The notes under the pieces: generated by a model
The model's input: the letters and a program-made list of their open reading frames with translations, nothing else
Told to the model about the DNA's origin: nothing
The model's database searches: none
Position numbers and translations under genes: made by a program
In this document: positions 22,598-31,826 of the stretch, one piece after another
Position numbering within the stretch: the first letter of the stretch is position 1
Layout of the letters: every line of letters begins with the position of its first letter
Assembly (NCBI GenBank): GCA_902799685.1
Contig: CADCBO010000008.1
Location: forward strand, 1-64,000
Source of the DNA: an uncultured Bacteroidales bacterium
Lineage (GTDB): Bacteria > Bacteroidota > Bacteroidia > Bacteroidales > Bacteroidaceae
Direction of reading: 5' to 3'
Length of the DNA stretch: 64,000 nt

Positions 22598-23170
22598 TTA
22601 TTCACAGTTACGGCCAATCTCAAGGGCCTTTATGTTCATTTCTACTATTGCATCGCCTTTGGCGCCGAATATGGTACGTATGCTCTGGCAGAGCTTGTCA
22701 AAGCTTATGCTCTTAAGGGCCTTTGATGCTGCACCCAGCAGTATCATGTTCACTGCCTTGGGCATCTTGTGCTCCTTGCCCAGTTCATCGGTGTCAATAA
22801 GGATAACGTTACCCAACTCCTTTAGTTCGGCAATGATTGCGTTTTGATCGGGATAATTGCCTATGTTCACGAACGGGTTAGATGATGTGATAACCCAACC
22901 GTCTTTGCTCAGGTACTGCTTGTAACGCAGGGCCTCCATGGGCTCCATAGCTATGATGATATCAGCCTGACCTAAGGAAATAAGGTCACTTGCTATGGGC
23001 TGATCCGATATGCGCAGGTTTGACTGTACGTCACCGCCGCGCTGGCTCATTCCGTGAACCTCGGCCTGCTTGATGTAGAGGTCCTCCTCAAGGGCGGCCT
23101 GGCCTATTACTGTTGCGATAGAGAGGATACCTTGTCCTCCTACGCCTGCAAGTATGATATCTGTCTTCAT
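22598..23170 (-). CDS. iorB: Indolepyruvate:ferredoxin oxidoreductase, beta (gamma-domain) subunit
   Basis: The 190-residue subunit has the 2-oxoacid:acceptor oxidoreductase gamma-domain signature LAGVGGQGILSIATVIGQAA and EVHGMSQRGGDVQSNLRI. With IorA it converts aryl-pyruvates and CoA to arylacetyl-CoA and CO2 with reduced ferredoxin, or runs in the reductive carboxylation direction. The start overlaps the iorA stop (ATGA, 23167-23170), indicating coupled synthesis of the complex. Confidence 0.92.
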   Translation of the reverse strand: MKTDIILAGVGGQGILSIATVIGQAALEEDLYIKQAEVHGMSQRGGDVQSNLRISDQPIASDLISLGQADIIIAMEPMEALRYKQYLSKDGWVITSSNPFVNIGNYPDQNAIIAELKELGNVILIDTDELGKEHKMPKAVNMILLGAASKALKSISFDKLCQSIRTIFGAKGDAIVEMNIKALEIGRNCE

Positions 23171-24771
23171 TTCTGTGCTGCTTTTGCTTTTGCCTTACGG
23201 GCAAGTGTCTGGATACATTCACGGCGCGGTATGATAACCGAGAGGCCCTGATACTCAATCTCCTCACGCAGGGTGCGGGTTATCTCTTCCATGTTCTGGG
23301 GCAGGGGAACCACAACCTTCAGGTGGTCGGGGTCAACACCTATTCCACGGCAGATAGCCTCGAACTTGTTGGTGCCGGCCGAATCCTGTCCGCCGGTCAT
23401 ACCGGTGGTAAGGTTATCGGAGATTATGATTGTGATGGGCGAGTTCTCATTTACTGCATCCAGCAGACCGGTCATGCCGGAGTGGGTGAATGTGCTGTCG
23501 CCGATGATTGCAACTGCGGGGAATACGCCTGCATCGGCGGCACCCTTTGCCATGGTGATGCTGGCACCCATATCGACGGTGCTGTCCAGTGCCTGGAAAG
23601 GAGGCAGGGCCCCCAAGGTGTAGCAACCTATGTCACCAAATACCTTGGCATCCTTGTAATCTTTGAGTACGATGTTGATGGCCTCATATACGCTACGGTG
23701 ACCGCAACCCTGACAGAGGGCGGGTGGACGTGCCACAACGTTCCTGGCTATCTCGGGATGCGGCAGGGGAGTCAGACCCAAAGCAGCCTTTACGATATCA
23801 GGATTGAGTTCTCCCTGGCGGGGCAATTCACCGGTCAAACGGCCGATAATCTTGCAGTCTGACGGGAGTATGCCTGCTACCTGCTCTTCTACAAATGGCT
23901 GGCCGTCCTCTATCACCATGATTGAGTCACATTGCTCGGCAAGTGTGCGTACAGTCTCTGCGGGTATGGGATACTGTGAAATCTTGAGTACAGGGAAGGG
24001 TATGCCATCAGGGTAGCATTCTGAAAGATAGTTATATGCATTGCCGCATGCAATGGCACCCATCTTGAAACGCTTGGCCTGAGCCTTGAAACTGTTGAAA
24101 GGAGATTCTACCGATAGGCGCATAATCTCAGGCTGACGCTCCAGCAATGAGGCGTAACGGCGCTTGGCAATGGCTGGCAGCAATACCCAGTCACGGACTC
24201 CGCTTACGGGGCTGAGTGCGTTCTGGTTACGCTTCTCTTTAAGAGTTACAACTGCACGTGAGTGGGCCAGACGGGTTACGGTACGCATCAGAACCGGCAG
24301 TTTGAGAGACTCTGACAGGTCATATGCGTATGACATCATATCGTATGCCTCCTGCTGTGATGAGGGCTCAAGTACCGGAATCAAGGCAAATTTGCCGTAG
24401 AAACGGGTATCCTGTTCATCCTGTGAGGAGTGCATCGATGGATCATCGGCCACAAGGACTATCAGACCGCCGTTTACTCCGGTAATGGATGAGTTCACAA
24501 ACGGGTCTGCTGCCACGTTCATACCTACGTGTTTCATACATACCAATGCACGCTTGCCGGCAAATGACATACCCAGGGCAGCCTCCATGGCTGTCTTCTC
24601 GTTGGTGCACCAGCGGTTATGTATCTTCTGGTCAGGGCTCTTTTTGCAGTAACCCTGTATGTATTCCGTGATTTCGGTTGAGGGTGTACCAGGATAAGCA
24701 TATACTCCGCTCAGTCCGGCATCAATGGCACCCTGTGCTATGGCTTCATCGCCAAGTAAAAGTTTCTTCAT
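23167..24771 (-). CDS. iorA: Indolepyruvate:ferredoxin oxidoreductase, alpha subunit (no ferredoxin domain)
   Basis: The 534-residue alpha subunit contains the N-terminal pyrimidine domain (LLGDEAIAQGAIDAG, AYPGTPSTEITEYIQ) and the TPP domain (PALCQGCGHRSVYEAI, GDIGCYTLGALPP, IGDSTFTHSGMTGLLDAV). The C-terminus stops at RRECIQTLARKAKAKAAQK. The cysteine-rich 2x[4Fe-4S] module found at the end of classical IorA is absent. MKKLLLGDE at 24771 is preferred over the upstream ATG at 24801. It lies 41 bp behind the symporter gene in the arylacetate cluster. Confidence 0.9.
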   Translation of the reverse strand: MKKLLLGDEAIAQGAIDAGLSGVYAYPGTPSTEITEYIQGYCKKSPDQKIHNRWCTNEKTAMEAALGMSFAGKRALVCMKHVGMNVAADPFVNSSITGVNGGLIVLVADDPSMHSSQDEQDTRFYGKFALIPVLEPSSQQEAYDMMSYAYDLSESLKLPVLMRTVTRLAHSRAVVTLKEKRNQNALSPVSGVRDWVLLPAIAKRRYASLLERQPEIMRLSVESPFNSFKAQAKRFKMGAIACGNAYNYLSECYPDGIPFPVLKISQYPIPAETVRTLAEQCDSIMVIEDGQPFVEEQVAGILPSDCKIIGRLTGELPRQGELNPDIVKAALGLTPLPHPEIARNVVARPPALCQGCGHRSVYEAINIVLKDYKDAKVFGDIGCYTLGALPPFQALDSTVDMGASITMAKGAADAGVFPAVAIIGDSTFTHSGMTGLLDAVNENSPITIIISDNLTTGMTGGQDSAGTNKFEAICRGIGVDPDHLKVVVPLPQNMEEITRTLREEIEYQGLSVIIPRRECIQTLARKAKAKAAQK

Positions 24772-24812
24772 ATAAAAAGTGTCTTCAAATTTCAAGAACA
24801 CAAAAGTACTTA

Positions 24813-26396
24813 TTATTTCACTTCATCGGCATCCATAAGTGAGGTCGATGCACGTACTGTAACCTCACGGTTGTAGCAGCTGAACATCTTGTCAACCTCT
24901 TCCTTATGCTTTACGCTTGAGAACAGGCTTACAATAGGAACAATAACCAGGCCGGCCACCATTGAGAGCACACCAGCATTGATGGGTGAACTGAAGAACG
25001 GACTGATGAAGGTGGTCTTGGTGAATGTTCCGTACATGCAGCCGCACATGATAGCCACACCTACAATGAAGCTTGCCCAAACAGATGCTTTAGTAGTCTT
25101 CTTCCAATAGAGACCGTAAAGGAACGGGGCCAGGAATGCACCTGCCAGTGCGCCCCAGGATATACCCATAAGTTGGGCTATGAAGGTAACGGAACTCTTG
25201 GCCTGGATGATAGCCAGTACTGATGATACTGCAATGAAGAAAACAACCAGCAGACGGATTGACAATAGCTGTGATTTTTCACTCATACTTTTGCCTCCCT
25301 TAGCCAGAGCAGGTTTGATGATATCAAGAGTAAGTGTTGAGCCCGATGTAAGAACAAGCGATGAAAGCGTTGACATTGATGCAGAGAGAACCAGAATTAT
25401 GACCACGCCGATCATCAGGTCAGGCAGCGTCTGAAGCATTGAAGGAACAATGCTGTCATATATAGGTGTTCCGTTGGGAGCAAAATCAATCACATTACCG
25501 TACAGACGGCCGAATCCGCCCAGGAAGTAACAACCGCCGGCAACAATGATTGCAAAGAAGGTGGATATGAAAGTTCCCTTGCGGATGGCGGCTTCGTCAC
25601 GTATGGCGTAGAACTTGCCTACCATCTGAGGCAAGCCCCATGTGCCCAGTGACGTGAGCAGCACAACGCCCAGCAGATATATGGGTTGCGGACCGAAGAA
25701 CGATGTGAATGCTCCGTTCAGGGCGGGAGCACTCTCGCTTGGAATCTGGGAAAGTTTCTCGATTGCTGCGGTGAAACCGCCGTTTCCGTTCAGGACAGAC
25801 AGTATCACGGCAACTATACCGACAAGCATGATCATGCCCTGGATGAAGTCATTTACAGCTGTTGCCATATATCCGCCTACCAGCACATATATGCCGGTGA
25901 GAACGGCCATTCCCAGTACGCACCAGCTGTAGTCAATGCCGAATGAGAGTCCGAACAGACGCGACAGGCCGTTGTAAAGAGATGCGGTATAAGGGATAAG
26001 GAACACGAACACGATTACTGATGCAGCCACCTTGAGAGCCTCGGAGTTGAAACGCTGTCCAAAGAAGTCAGGCATGGTGGCGCTATGCAGATACTGGGTC
26101 ATAAGACGGGTACGGCGGCCCAGGATTCTCCACGCAAGCAATGAACCTATAAGGGCGTTGCCCAATCCTATCCATGTGGCTGAAAGTCCGTATTTCCAGC
26201 CGAACTGACCGGCATATCCCACGAATATCACGGCCGAAAAATATGATGTGCCGAATGCGAATGCGGTAAGCCAGGAACCGACCTTGCGGTCGCCAAGTAC
26301 AAATCCCTGTACATTGTTTGCAGTTTTACGGCAATAAATGCCTACGCCTATCATCACGGCGAAGAACAGAATCAGAATGAGAATCTTTAAAAACAT
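24813..26396 (-). CDS. Sodium:solute symporter (SSS family)
   Basis: The 527-residue protein has about 13 hydrophobic segments and SSS family features such as YFSAVIFVGYAGQFGWKYG and VLVGGYMATAVNDFIQGMIM. Its position between the ACT protein and iorA suggests uptake or export of an aryl acid such as phenylacetate or indoleacetate. That substrate is inferred from context alone, and the SSS family also carries sugars, amino acids and vitamins. An intrinsic terminator lies just upstream at the end of the ACT gene. Confidence 0.88.
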   Translation of the reverse strand: MFLKILILILFFAVMIGVGIYCRKTANNVQGFVLGDRKVGSWLTAFAFGTSYFSAVIFVGYAGQFGWKYGLSATWIGLGNALIGSLLAWRILGRRTRLMTQYLHSATMPDFFGQRFNSEALKVAASVIVFVFLIPYTASLYNGLSRLFGLSFGIDYSWCVLGMAVLTGIYVLVGGYMATAVNDFIQGMIMLVGIVAVILSVLNGNGGFTAAIEKLSQIPSESAPALNGAFTSFFGPQPIYLLGVVLLTSLGTWGLPQMVGKFYAIRDEAAIRKGTFISTFFAIIVAGGCYFLGGFGRLYGNVIDFAPNGTPIYDSIVPSMLQTLPDLMIGVVIILVLSASMSTLSSLVLTSGSTLTLDIIKPALAKGGKSMSEKSQLLSIRLLVVFFIAVSSVLAIIQAKSSVTFIAQLMGISWGALAGAFLAPFLYGLYWKKTTKASVWASFIVGVAIMCGCMYGTFTKTTFISPFFSSPINAGVLSMVAGLVIVPIVSLFSSVKHKEEVDKMFSCYNREVTVRASTSLMDADEVK

Positions 26397-26429
26397 GGTT
26401 ATTTAATATTAGGGTATAATAATCTTATA

Positions 26430-26464
26430 TTTATAAAAAAGAAGGGAATGAATGACTCATTCCC
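26430..26464 (-). terminator. Intrinsic terminator overlapping the ACT gene stop codon
   Basis: On the minus strand GGGAATGA (26464-26457) pairs with TCATTCCC (26451-26444) around a five-base loop, followed by TTCTTTTTTA. The TGA stop of the ACT gene lies inside the stem. This should reduce read-through from paaK and the ACT gene into the symporter and ior genes, and translation to the stop codon could influence folding. Confidence 0.75.
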
Positions 26465-26873
26465 AACCTTGAATTAACGTAAGACCTTTCTCTGTAGCCA
26501 CACGTTCCGCAATCTCCAGATTTGCCGGACGTATAATGAGCACCAGTTTACTGTCCTTATGGAAAGTGTAGAGGTAGTTGATGGAGCAGCCTCCCGATGT
26601 AAGGGCATCGATGGCATCGGCAAAGGCGGCGGTATCGGGCTCCACCTGGATAGCCAGTACCTCATTCAGGTTTACAAGATGACCGTTGGCTGTGAGCAAT
26701 TGGGCAGCTTTTTTTTGGTCTGATGTAATAAGGCGCAGAATGCCGTACTCGGTGGTATCGGCTACTGATGCGGCTTGGATCTCTATGTTCTGGTTCTTGA
26801 GAGCGGTGAATATGTCGCTCAGTTTGCCGCGCTGGTTCTCAAGAAATATGGAAATCTGCTTTATGGTCTTCAT
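26457..26873 (-). CDS. Tandem ACT-domain protein
   Basis: The 138 residues form two ACT domains (about 1-68 and 70-138), starting KTIKQISIFLENQRGKLSDIF. ACT domains bind amino acids and regulate partner enzymes; no catalytic domain is attached. The gene sits 11 bp behind the CoA-ligase gene. Standalone ACT proteins often accompany phenylacetate-CoA ligases in anaerobes, so sensing of an aromatic amino acid is plausible but inferred. The stop codon is embedded in a terminator stem. Confidence 0.88.
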   Translation of the reverse strand: MKTIKQISIFLENQRGKLSDIFTALKNQNIEIQAASVADTTEYGILRLITSDQKKAAQLLTANGHLVNLNEVLAIQVEPDTAAFADAIDALTSGGCSINYLYTFHKDSKLVLIIRPANLEIAERVATEKGLTLIQGWE

Positions 26874-26884
26874 AATGTCCTTTT

Positions 26885-28186
26885 TTAATGGTTGTTACGC
26901 AAATCATTAACTCTCTTGGCCTTGCCGTCAGACTGCGGAATTACGCCCTTGCCCACCAGCTTTACCTTAGGTGTGAACAGAAGCTCATCCTTAAGGCGGC
27001 GGGTAATCTCCTTGGTCAGGTTCTGGAGCATTCCAAAGTCATCGGTAGCCTGTGCAAGTTCAGCCTCTATGGTCATCTCATCGTTGTCACCGATGGTTTC
27101 GATTGTAATGAGGTAGTCGCTGGCCAGCTCGGGGAACTGCATCAGGATCTTCTCAATCTGTATGGGATAGAGGTTCACGCCCTTGACTATCAGCATATCG
27201 TCGCTGCGTCCCTGGAAACGTGCCAGACGTACGTGTGTACGACCGCAGGGGCATTCACCCGGCAGGATGCGTGTAAGGTCACGTGTGCGGTAGCGGAACA
27301 GCGGCATGGCCTCACGGTTCAGTGTGGTCAGAACCAGCTCTCCAAGCTCACCCTCCGGAACGGGCTCCAGAGTTTCGGGATCAAGAATCTCTACAATGTA
27401 ATTATCCTCCCAGATGTGCATGCCGTTCTGCTCCTGGCACTCAATGGCTACGCCGGGGCCGCACATCTCACTCATGCCGAAGTTGTTGTATGCCTTGGCA
27501 CCCCAGATCTCCTCAATACGCTTGCGCTGTGCCTCAGAGTGTGGCTCTGCACCTATAATAAGAGTGTGTACGGTGGTTTTACTCGGGTCTATTCCCTCTT
27601 CCTGGAAAGCTGCAGCCAGACGGGTGGCGTAACTGGGTATGCAGTGCAGGGCGGTTGTGCCAAAGTCAGTGATGAACTTGACGTGACGCTTGCTGTTACC
27701 TGCACCTGCGGGAACGGTCAGAGCACCCAGACGCTCTGCGGCATACTGAATACCTAATCCGCCGGTGAACATTCCGTATCCTGATGTGTTCTGTATGATA
27801 TCGGTATTACGCAGACCTATGCAGTACATGGAGCGTGCCATTGCATCGGCCCATTCATCAAGGTCTTTCTGCGTATGAAGGATTACTGTGGGATTACCGG
27901 TGGTACCGCTCGAAGAGTGCAGACGTACAACCTTTTCCAGCGGAACCGATTTGATGCCGAACGGATAGGTGGCGCGAAGGTCATTCTTTGTGGTGAACGG
28001 GAAACGCTTTATGTCCTCCACTGATTTTATACTCTCAGGGGTGATGCCCAGTTCCTTGAATTTGGGCGCGTAGAACTTGCTTCCCATTGCAATCTCCACG
28101 GTTTTCTTGAGACGTTCCACCTGTAACTGCTCCAGTTTCTTGCGGGGCATTGTCTCAATCTCTTCATTCCAGTACTTGCTGTTCAT
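26885..28186 (-). CDS. paaK: Phenylacetate-CoA ligase-like acyl-adenylate enzyme
   Basis: The 433-residue protein has the AMP-binding P-loop HSSSGTTGNPTVI, the YNNFGMSEMCGPG motif and FRYRTRDL. The C-terminal hinge RFQGRSDDMLIVKGVNLYP is typical of PaaK-type ligases, which convert arylacetate, ATP and CoA to arylacetyl-CoA, AMP and PPi. The ATG at 28186 (MNSKYWNEEIETMP) is preferred to a TTG at 28225. It is the first gene of the arylacetate cluster and has its own promoter within the end of the upstream gene. Confidence 0.9.
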   Translation of the reverse strand: MNSKYWNEEIETMPRKKLEQLQVERLKKTVEIAMGSKFYAPKFKELGITPESIKSVEDIKRFPFTTKNDLRATYPFGIKSVPLEKVVRLHSSSGTTGNPTVILHTQKDLDEWADAMARSMYCIGLRNTDIIQNTSGYGMFTGGLGIQYAAERLGALTVPAGAGNSKRHVKFITDFGTTALHCIPSYATRLAAAFQEEGIDPSKTTVHTLIIGAEPHSEAQRKRIEEIWGAKAYNNFGMSEMCGPGVAIECQEQNGMHIWEDNYIVEILDPETLEPVPEGELGELVLTTLNREAMPLFRYRTRDLTRILPGECPCGRTHVRLARFQGRSDDMLIVKGVNLYPIQIEKILMQFPELASDYLITIETIGDNDEMTIEAELAQATDDFGMLQNLTKEITRRLKDELLFTPKVKLVGKGVIPQSDGKAKRVNDLRNNH

Positions 28187-28222
28187 ATCTGTATCTTTAT
28201 ACGTTATTCTTTTATCGGGTTG

Positions 28223-28254
28223 CAAATTTATAAAATTTTGTCCAGTTCTTCAAG
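28223..28254 (-). promoter_or_regulatory. Promoter of the arylacetate cluster
   Basis: Minus-strand TAAATTTG (28230-28223) matches TAnnTTTG exactly. CTTG (28254-28251), one base off the -33 box TTTG, lies 20 bp upstream. The -7 box ends 36 bp before the paaK ATG. Its position separates this cluster from the housekeeping operon upstream. Confidence 0.55.
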
Positions 28255-28947
28255 CAGATAATCCACACCTTTGTCACTAAGTCCGATATAGTAACGCAGA
28301 GGTTCATTACTTGTGACTCCTTTTGTGACAAACACACTGTTCATGAGGGGCTTGTTACTCTTCTTTTCCATATCCGGCATAATCAGGATTGCGGTCACGC
28401 CGTTGGAATATTCAATGGCATAGCCTTTTTCCAGTTCCTTAACCGTATCTGCGTCGGTGGTATTAAGTCCCGCTGCTACATTAAGCAACTCAAATATGCC
28501 TTCATAATAGTCAATGACTGACATGATGGGGCTGTCACGGAACAGGGTTATCTGTTTGTCAAATGATATTTCCTCATCAAACATTTCCCACGGGTCATGA
28601 TGCAGATGAATTACCATTCTGTCGTCGGTTCGGGTCAGCACCTCTGCCATACTGTATCCGTCCCTGTTCTTGTACAAAGCGGTGGCACCCATGGGGCATG
28701 ATGCCCCGTAGCCCAGAATGTCCGTGCCCGGCATTTTGATAGTGCGGCCGCGCTTCGTTTTAAGAAAAGCCTGAAATCCGGTATTGTCATCTCTCTTGCC
28801 TTTTGAATCCATATCCGTCCGGAACATCACGGTCCCGTTCGTCCAGGAAACCTCATTGTCCCGGATACGGAACTTGAATCCGTTGCCAACCTTACTGCAG
28901 CCCATAAGTGTGGCAACTGTAAGGAGCATTATCAGAATCTTCTTCAT
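28228..28947 (-). CDS. Lipoprotein of unknown function
   Basis: The 239-residue protein has a signal peptide with lipobox TLMGCSK (Cys16) followed by a beta-rich domain. A family was not confidently recognised. Segments such as DEEISFDKQITLFRDSPIMS loosely recall DUF4861-type carbohydrate-related proteins, but this is weak. It is the last gene of the eight-gene operon starting at 36881, with a 4-bp overlap with sufE. The promoter of the next cluster overlaps its stop region. Confidence 0.75.
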   Translation of the reverse strand: MKKILIMLLTVATLMGCSKVGNGFKFRIRDNEVSWTNGTVMFRTDMDSKGKRDDNTGFQAFLKTKRGRTIKMPGTDILGYGASCPMGATALYKNRDGYSMAEVLTRTDDRMVIHLHHDPWEMFDEEISFDKQITLFRDSPIMSVIDYYEGIFELLNVAAGLNTTDADTVKELEKGYAIEYSNGVTAILIMPDMEKKSNKPLMNSVFVTKGVTSNEPLRYYIGLSDKGVDYLLEELDKIL

Positions 28948-29360
28948 TTTGCGGAGTATGCCAAAGCGTAGGTCTTTATTTGTCTTAACATGGACAGCAG
29001 GCCGTTGCTGCGGGTGGGCGAAAGATGCTGAGTGAGACCTATTGCGTCTATGAAATGCACGTCGCTCTCAAGTATCTCCTGTGGAGTATGGTCAGATAGT
29101 ACGCGGATAAGAAGGGCAATCAGACCTTTGGTTATTATAGCGTCGCTATCGGCCTCAAAATGGACCAATCCATCGGTATAATCCGCATGTAGCCACACAC
29201 GGCTCTGGCAGCCCTCTATCAGATTATCCTCGGTCTTGTAAGCCGGATCCAGCGGTGGCTGTCCGTTGCCCAGGTCTATTATCATCTGGTACTTGTCCAT
29301 CCAGTCGTCAAACGCGCTGAACTCCTCTATGACCTCTTCCTGAATCTGGTCTATTGTCAT
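28944..29360 (-). CDS. sufE: SufE-family Fe-S cluster assembly sulfur acceptor
   Basis: The 138-residue protein has the SufE active-site segment LIEGCQSRVW, in which the cysteine accepts persulfide sulfur from the desulfurase SufS and delivers it for Fe-S cluster assembly. IspG, encoded four genes upstream in the same operon, is an Fe-S enzyme. The start overlaps the M28 gene stop by 4 bp, and its own stop overlaps the next start in the same way. SufS and SufBCD are not in the window. Confidence 0.92.
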   Translation of the reverse strand: MTIDQIQEEVIEEFSAFDDWMDKYQMIIDLGNGQPPLDPAYKTEDNLIEGCQSRVWLHADYTDGLVHFEADSDAIITKGLIALLIRVLSDHTPQEILESDVHFIDAIGLTQHLSPTRSNGLLSMLRQIKTYALAYSAK

Positions 29361-30346
29361 GGTTTTTCGTTGTATATAACTTCCATAAGCGTCTTGCCGA
29401 CAGCCTCCAGAACGTTCTTGTCAATATTATCTATGTTGTCATGCGTAGTGTGCCAGGTGGGTCCGAATGAGCTCTCCTTGCAGTTGGGCAGATAAGGCAC
29501 TATGTCAATGGCCGGTATCCGTGCTATCGTGTTGATGAAGAAATGGTCATCAGTCACATATCCGCCGTCGATAGGCAGGAAGAGTGAACTGTAGCCCAGC
29601 CGTTCTGCTGCACCCCATACCTTGTCAACCACATTCTTGCCGAACATGACAGAATACATCTCACGGTAGAACGTAGCGCCTTTGCCGCCCACCATATCCA
29701 GCAGGATGGCGTAGCGTGCGCGGTAACCCTGCTTATGGGGATGCTTGGCCCAGAACTGTGTACCCAGTCCCCAATAGGTCTCCAGATGTTCTCCTTTGAA
29801 GTCATTGCCCGGACCCCAGTCCTCGGCATCAAGGAAAATGCAATCCACTCCTATTTCAGGAGCCTGTGCCTTAAGATGACGGGCTATCTCCAGAATTACG
29901 CCTACTCCGCTTGCGCCGTCATTGGCTGCATCAACCGGCTTCTTCCAGTTGGCCGGGTCAGGGTCATTGTCAGCCCATGGACGGCTGTCCCAGTGTGAAC
30001 ACAGTATTACGCGCGTAGGACAATCTGGATTGAAAGTGCCTATGATGTTGTAGCAGCGTATCTTGGTCTTGTCAAAGGTTACTGACTCAAATCCCTGCAG
30101 GAATGTATCGGCTCCGAATTCATTCAGTTTCTTCATGAGCCATACGGAACAGTTCAGCTGTGCGTCGGTGTTAGGCACGCGCGGGCCGAAATCAGTTTGC
30201 TTCTTTATGTAACTGAATGCGCTGTCGGCACAGAATTCGGGCACAGAATTGTCCTGAGTACTTGCTGTGCTCACGTTTGCAGCCTTCCGGCTTCCGCATG
30301 AGACAGCCAGGAAAAGCAACAGTACTGTTAAGGCATGATTATTCAT
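29357..30346 (-). CDS. M28-family lipoprotein, glutaminyl-peptide cyclotransferase-like
   Basis: The 329-residue protein has lipobox AVSCGSR (Cys17) and an M28/glutaminyl cyclase fold. Zinc-site segments are LCSHWDSRPWADND, DAANDGASGVGVILE and IFLDAEDWG. The sequence DIVPYLPNCKESSFGPTWHTTHD carries the final His. Such bacterial enzymes convert N-terminal Gln of exported proteins to pyroglutamate, which in Bacteroidota is linked to processing of secreted proteins. An aminopeptidase role cannot be excluded. It overlaps sufE by 4 bp and starts 2 bp after the cysS stop. Confidence 0.88.
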   Translation of the reverse strand: MNNHALTVLLLFLAVSCGSRKAANVSTASTQDNSVPEFCADSAFSYIKKQTDFGPRVPNTDAQLNCSVWLMKKLNEFGADTFLQGFESVTFDKTKIRCYNIIGTFNPDCPTRVILCSHWDSRPWADNDPDPANWKKPVDAANDGASGVGVILEIARHLKAQAPEIGVDCIFLDAEDWGPGNDFKGEHLETYWGLGTQFWAKHPHKQGYRARYAILLDMVGGKGATFYREMYSVMFGKNVVDKVWGAAERLGYSSLFLPIDGGYVTDDHFFINTIARIPAIDIVPYLPNCKESSFGPTWHTTHDNIDNIDKNVLEAVGKTLMEVIYNEKP

Positions 30347-30348
30347 GA

Positions 30349-31824
30349 TCAGCGGTTTAGTTTCCAGGTTGCACCGTCCTTGGTGTCCTTTATCTCGAAT
30401 CCAAGTGCGGTAAGTTCATTACGTATCTTGTCACTTGTAGCCCAGTCCTTGTTGGCCTTGGCTATGGCACGCTGCTCCAGAAGCATATCCACAACCTTTC
30501 CGAAAGCCTCCTCGCGTCCGCTTCCGCCACCTTCCTCGGCCTTGATACCTAATATATCGAACAGGAACGTGTCAAACAGTGATTTCAGTTCAGCCACATC
30601 GGCAGCAGTGAGTCTGGCATTGCCGTCAACTGCCTGGTTTATCACCTTGGCTGCATCAAACAGATGGCTTAGGACTATAGGTGTGTTCAGGTCATCGTCC
30701 ATAGCCTCGTAGCACTTGCCCTTGAATTCCTTCACATCTACAGTACTTTCCGATGCGGGCTGGATGCGGTCAATTGCGTTGTAGGCTTCCATAAGGCGGC
30801 CCATAGCCTTCTCGGCGGCTATCAGGGCGTCGTTGCTGAAGTCAACGGTACCGCGGTAGTGGGCCATCAGTATGAAGAACCTTATTGTCATGGGGCTGTA
30901 GGCCTGCTTCAGATTGGGGTTCTGACCGGTAAAGAACTCGTTAAGGGTTATGAAGTTACCAAGGCTCTTGCCCATCTTCTGTCCGTTGATGGTAATCATG
31001 TTGTTGTGCATCCAGTAGTGCACTATATCGTGTCCCTGGCTGGCAACGGCCTGCGCAATCTCGCACTCGTGATGCGGGAATATCAGGTCCATACCGCCTC
31101 CGTGTATGTCAAAACGCTCTCCCAGATACTTGCGGCCCATGGCGGTGCACTCGCAATGCCAGCCCGGGAATCCGTCGCTCCAGGGTGACGGCCAGCGCAT
31201 TATATGCTCGGGCTGGGCTTTCTTCCACAGGGCAAAGTCGGCGGGGTTACGCTTCTCGTCCTGTCCGTCAAGTTCTCGGGTGGTATTGAGCACATCGTCC
31301 AGGTTGCGGCCCGACAGTATGCCGTAGTGATGGTCCTTGTTATATTTGTTCACATCAAAGTAGATGCTCCCCTGGCTCTCGTAAGCGTAGCCGTTGTCCA
31401 GAATCTGCTTTACCAGCTCTATCTGCTCAATGATATGGCCCGATGCGTGCGGCTCTATGCTGGGCGGCAGCACGTTAAGCTTCTCCATTGCTTTGTGATA
31501 GCGCAGGGTGTAATACTGAACCACCTCCATAGGTTCCAGTTGCTCCAGGCGGGCTTTCTTTGCTATCTTGTCCTCACCCTCATCGGCATCGTGCTCCAGA
31601 TGGCCTACATCGGTTATGTTACGTACATAGCGTACCTTGTAGCCCAGGTGCTGCAGGTAGCGGAACAGGATATCGAAAGTGATGGCGGGGCGTGCGTGAC
31701 CCAGATGCGGGTCACCATATACGGTGGGGCCGCACACGTACATTCCCACGTGCGGCGGGTTTATAGGTTCAAACAGCTCTTTCTTTCTGGTAAGAGTGTT
31801 GTAGATTGTCAGCTTGTGTTCCAT
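30349..31824 (-). CDS. cysS: Cysteinyl-tRNA synthetase
   Basis: This class I aminoacyl-tRNA synthetase (491 residues) charges tRNA-Cys. The zinc/active-site start [19 protein letters not shown] contains the HIGH-type motif (HLGH), and MGKSLGNF is the KMSKS-type motif. The zinc ligands near [12 protein letters not shown] and [10 protein letters not shown] are present. The ATG at 31824 ([18 protein letters not shown]) is chosen over an upstream start at 31905 that would overlap ispG. It sits 2 bp behind ispG. Confidence 0.96.
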   Translation of the reverse strand: MEHKLTIYNTLTRKKELFEPINPPHVGMYVCGPTVYGDPHLGHARPAITFDILFRYLQHLGYKVRYVRNITDVGHLEHDADEGEDKIAKKARLEQLEPMEVVQYYTLRYHKAMEKLNVLPPSIEPHASGHIIEQIELVKQILDNGYAYESQGSIYFDVNKYNKDHHYGILSGRNLDDVLNTTRELDGQDEKRNPADFALWKKAQPEHIMRWPSPWSDGFPGWHCECTAMGRKYLGERFDIHGGGMDLIFPHHECEIAQAVASQGHDIVHYWMHNNMITINGQKMGKSLGNFITLNEFFTGQNPNLKQAYSPMTIRFFILMAHYRGTVDFSNDALIAAEKAMGRLMEAYNAIDRIQPASESTVDVKEFKGKCYEAMDDDLNTPIVLSHLFDAAKVINQAVDGNARLTAADVAELKSLFDTFLFDILGIKAEEGGGSGREEAFGKVVDMLLEQRAIAKANKDWATSDKIRNELTALGFEIKDTKDGATWKLNR

Positions 31825-31826
31825 AA

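Noticed and set aside
23167..23170. Frameshift as the cause of the short IorA
   Set aside because: The stop forms a clean ATGA overlap with iorB, and no cysteine-rich frame continues in any register there, so the short form looks genuine.
26888..27757. A 289-codon forward frame opposite the paaK-like gene
   Set aside because: It is antisense to a clearly conserved ligase and shows Cys- and His-rich random composition typical of shadow frames.
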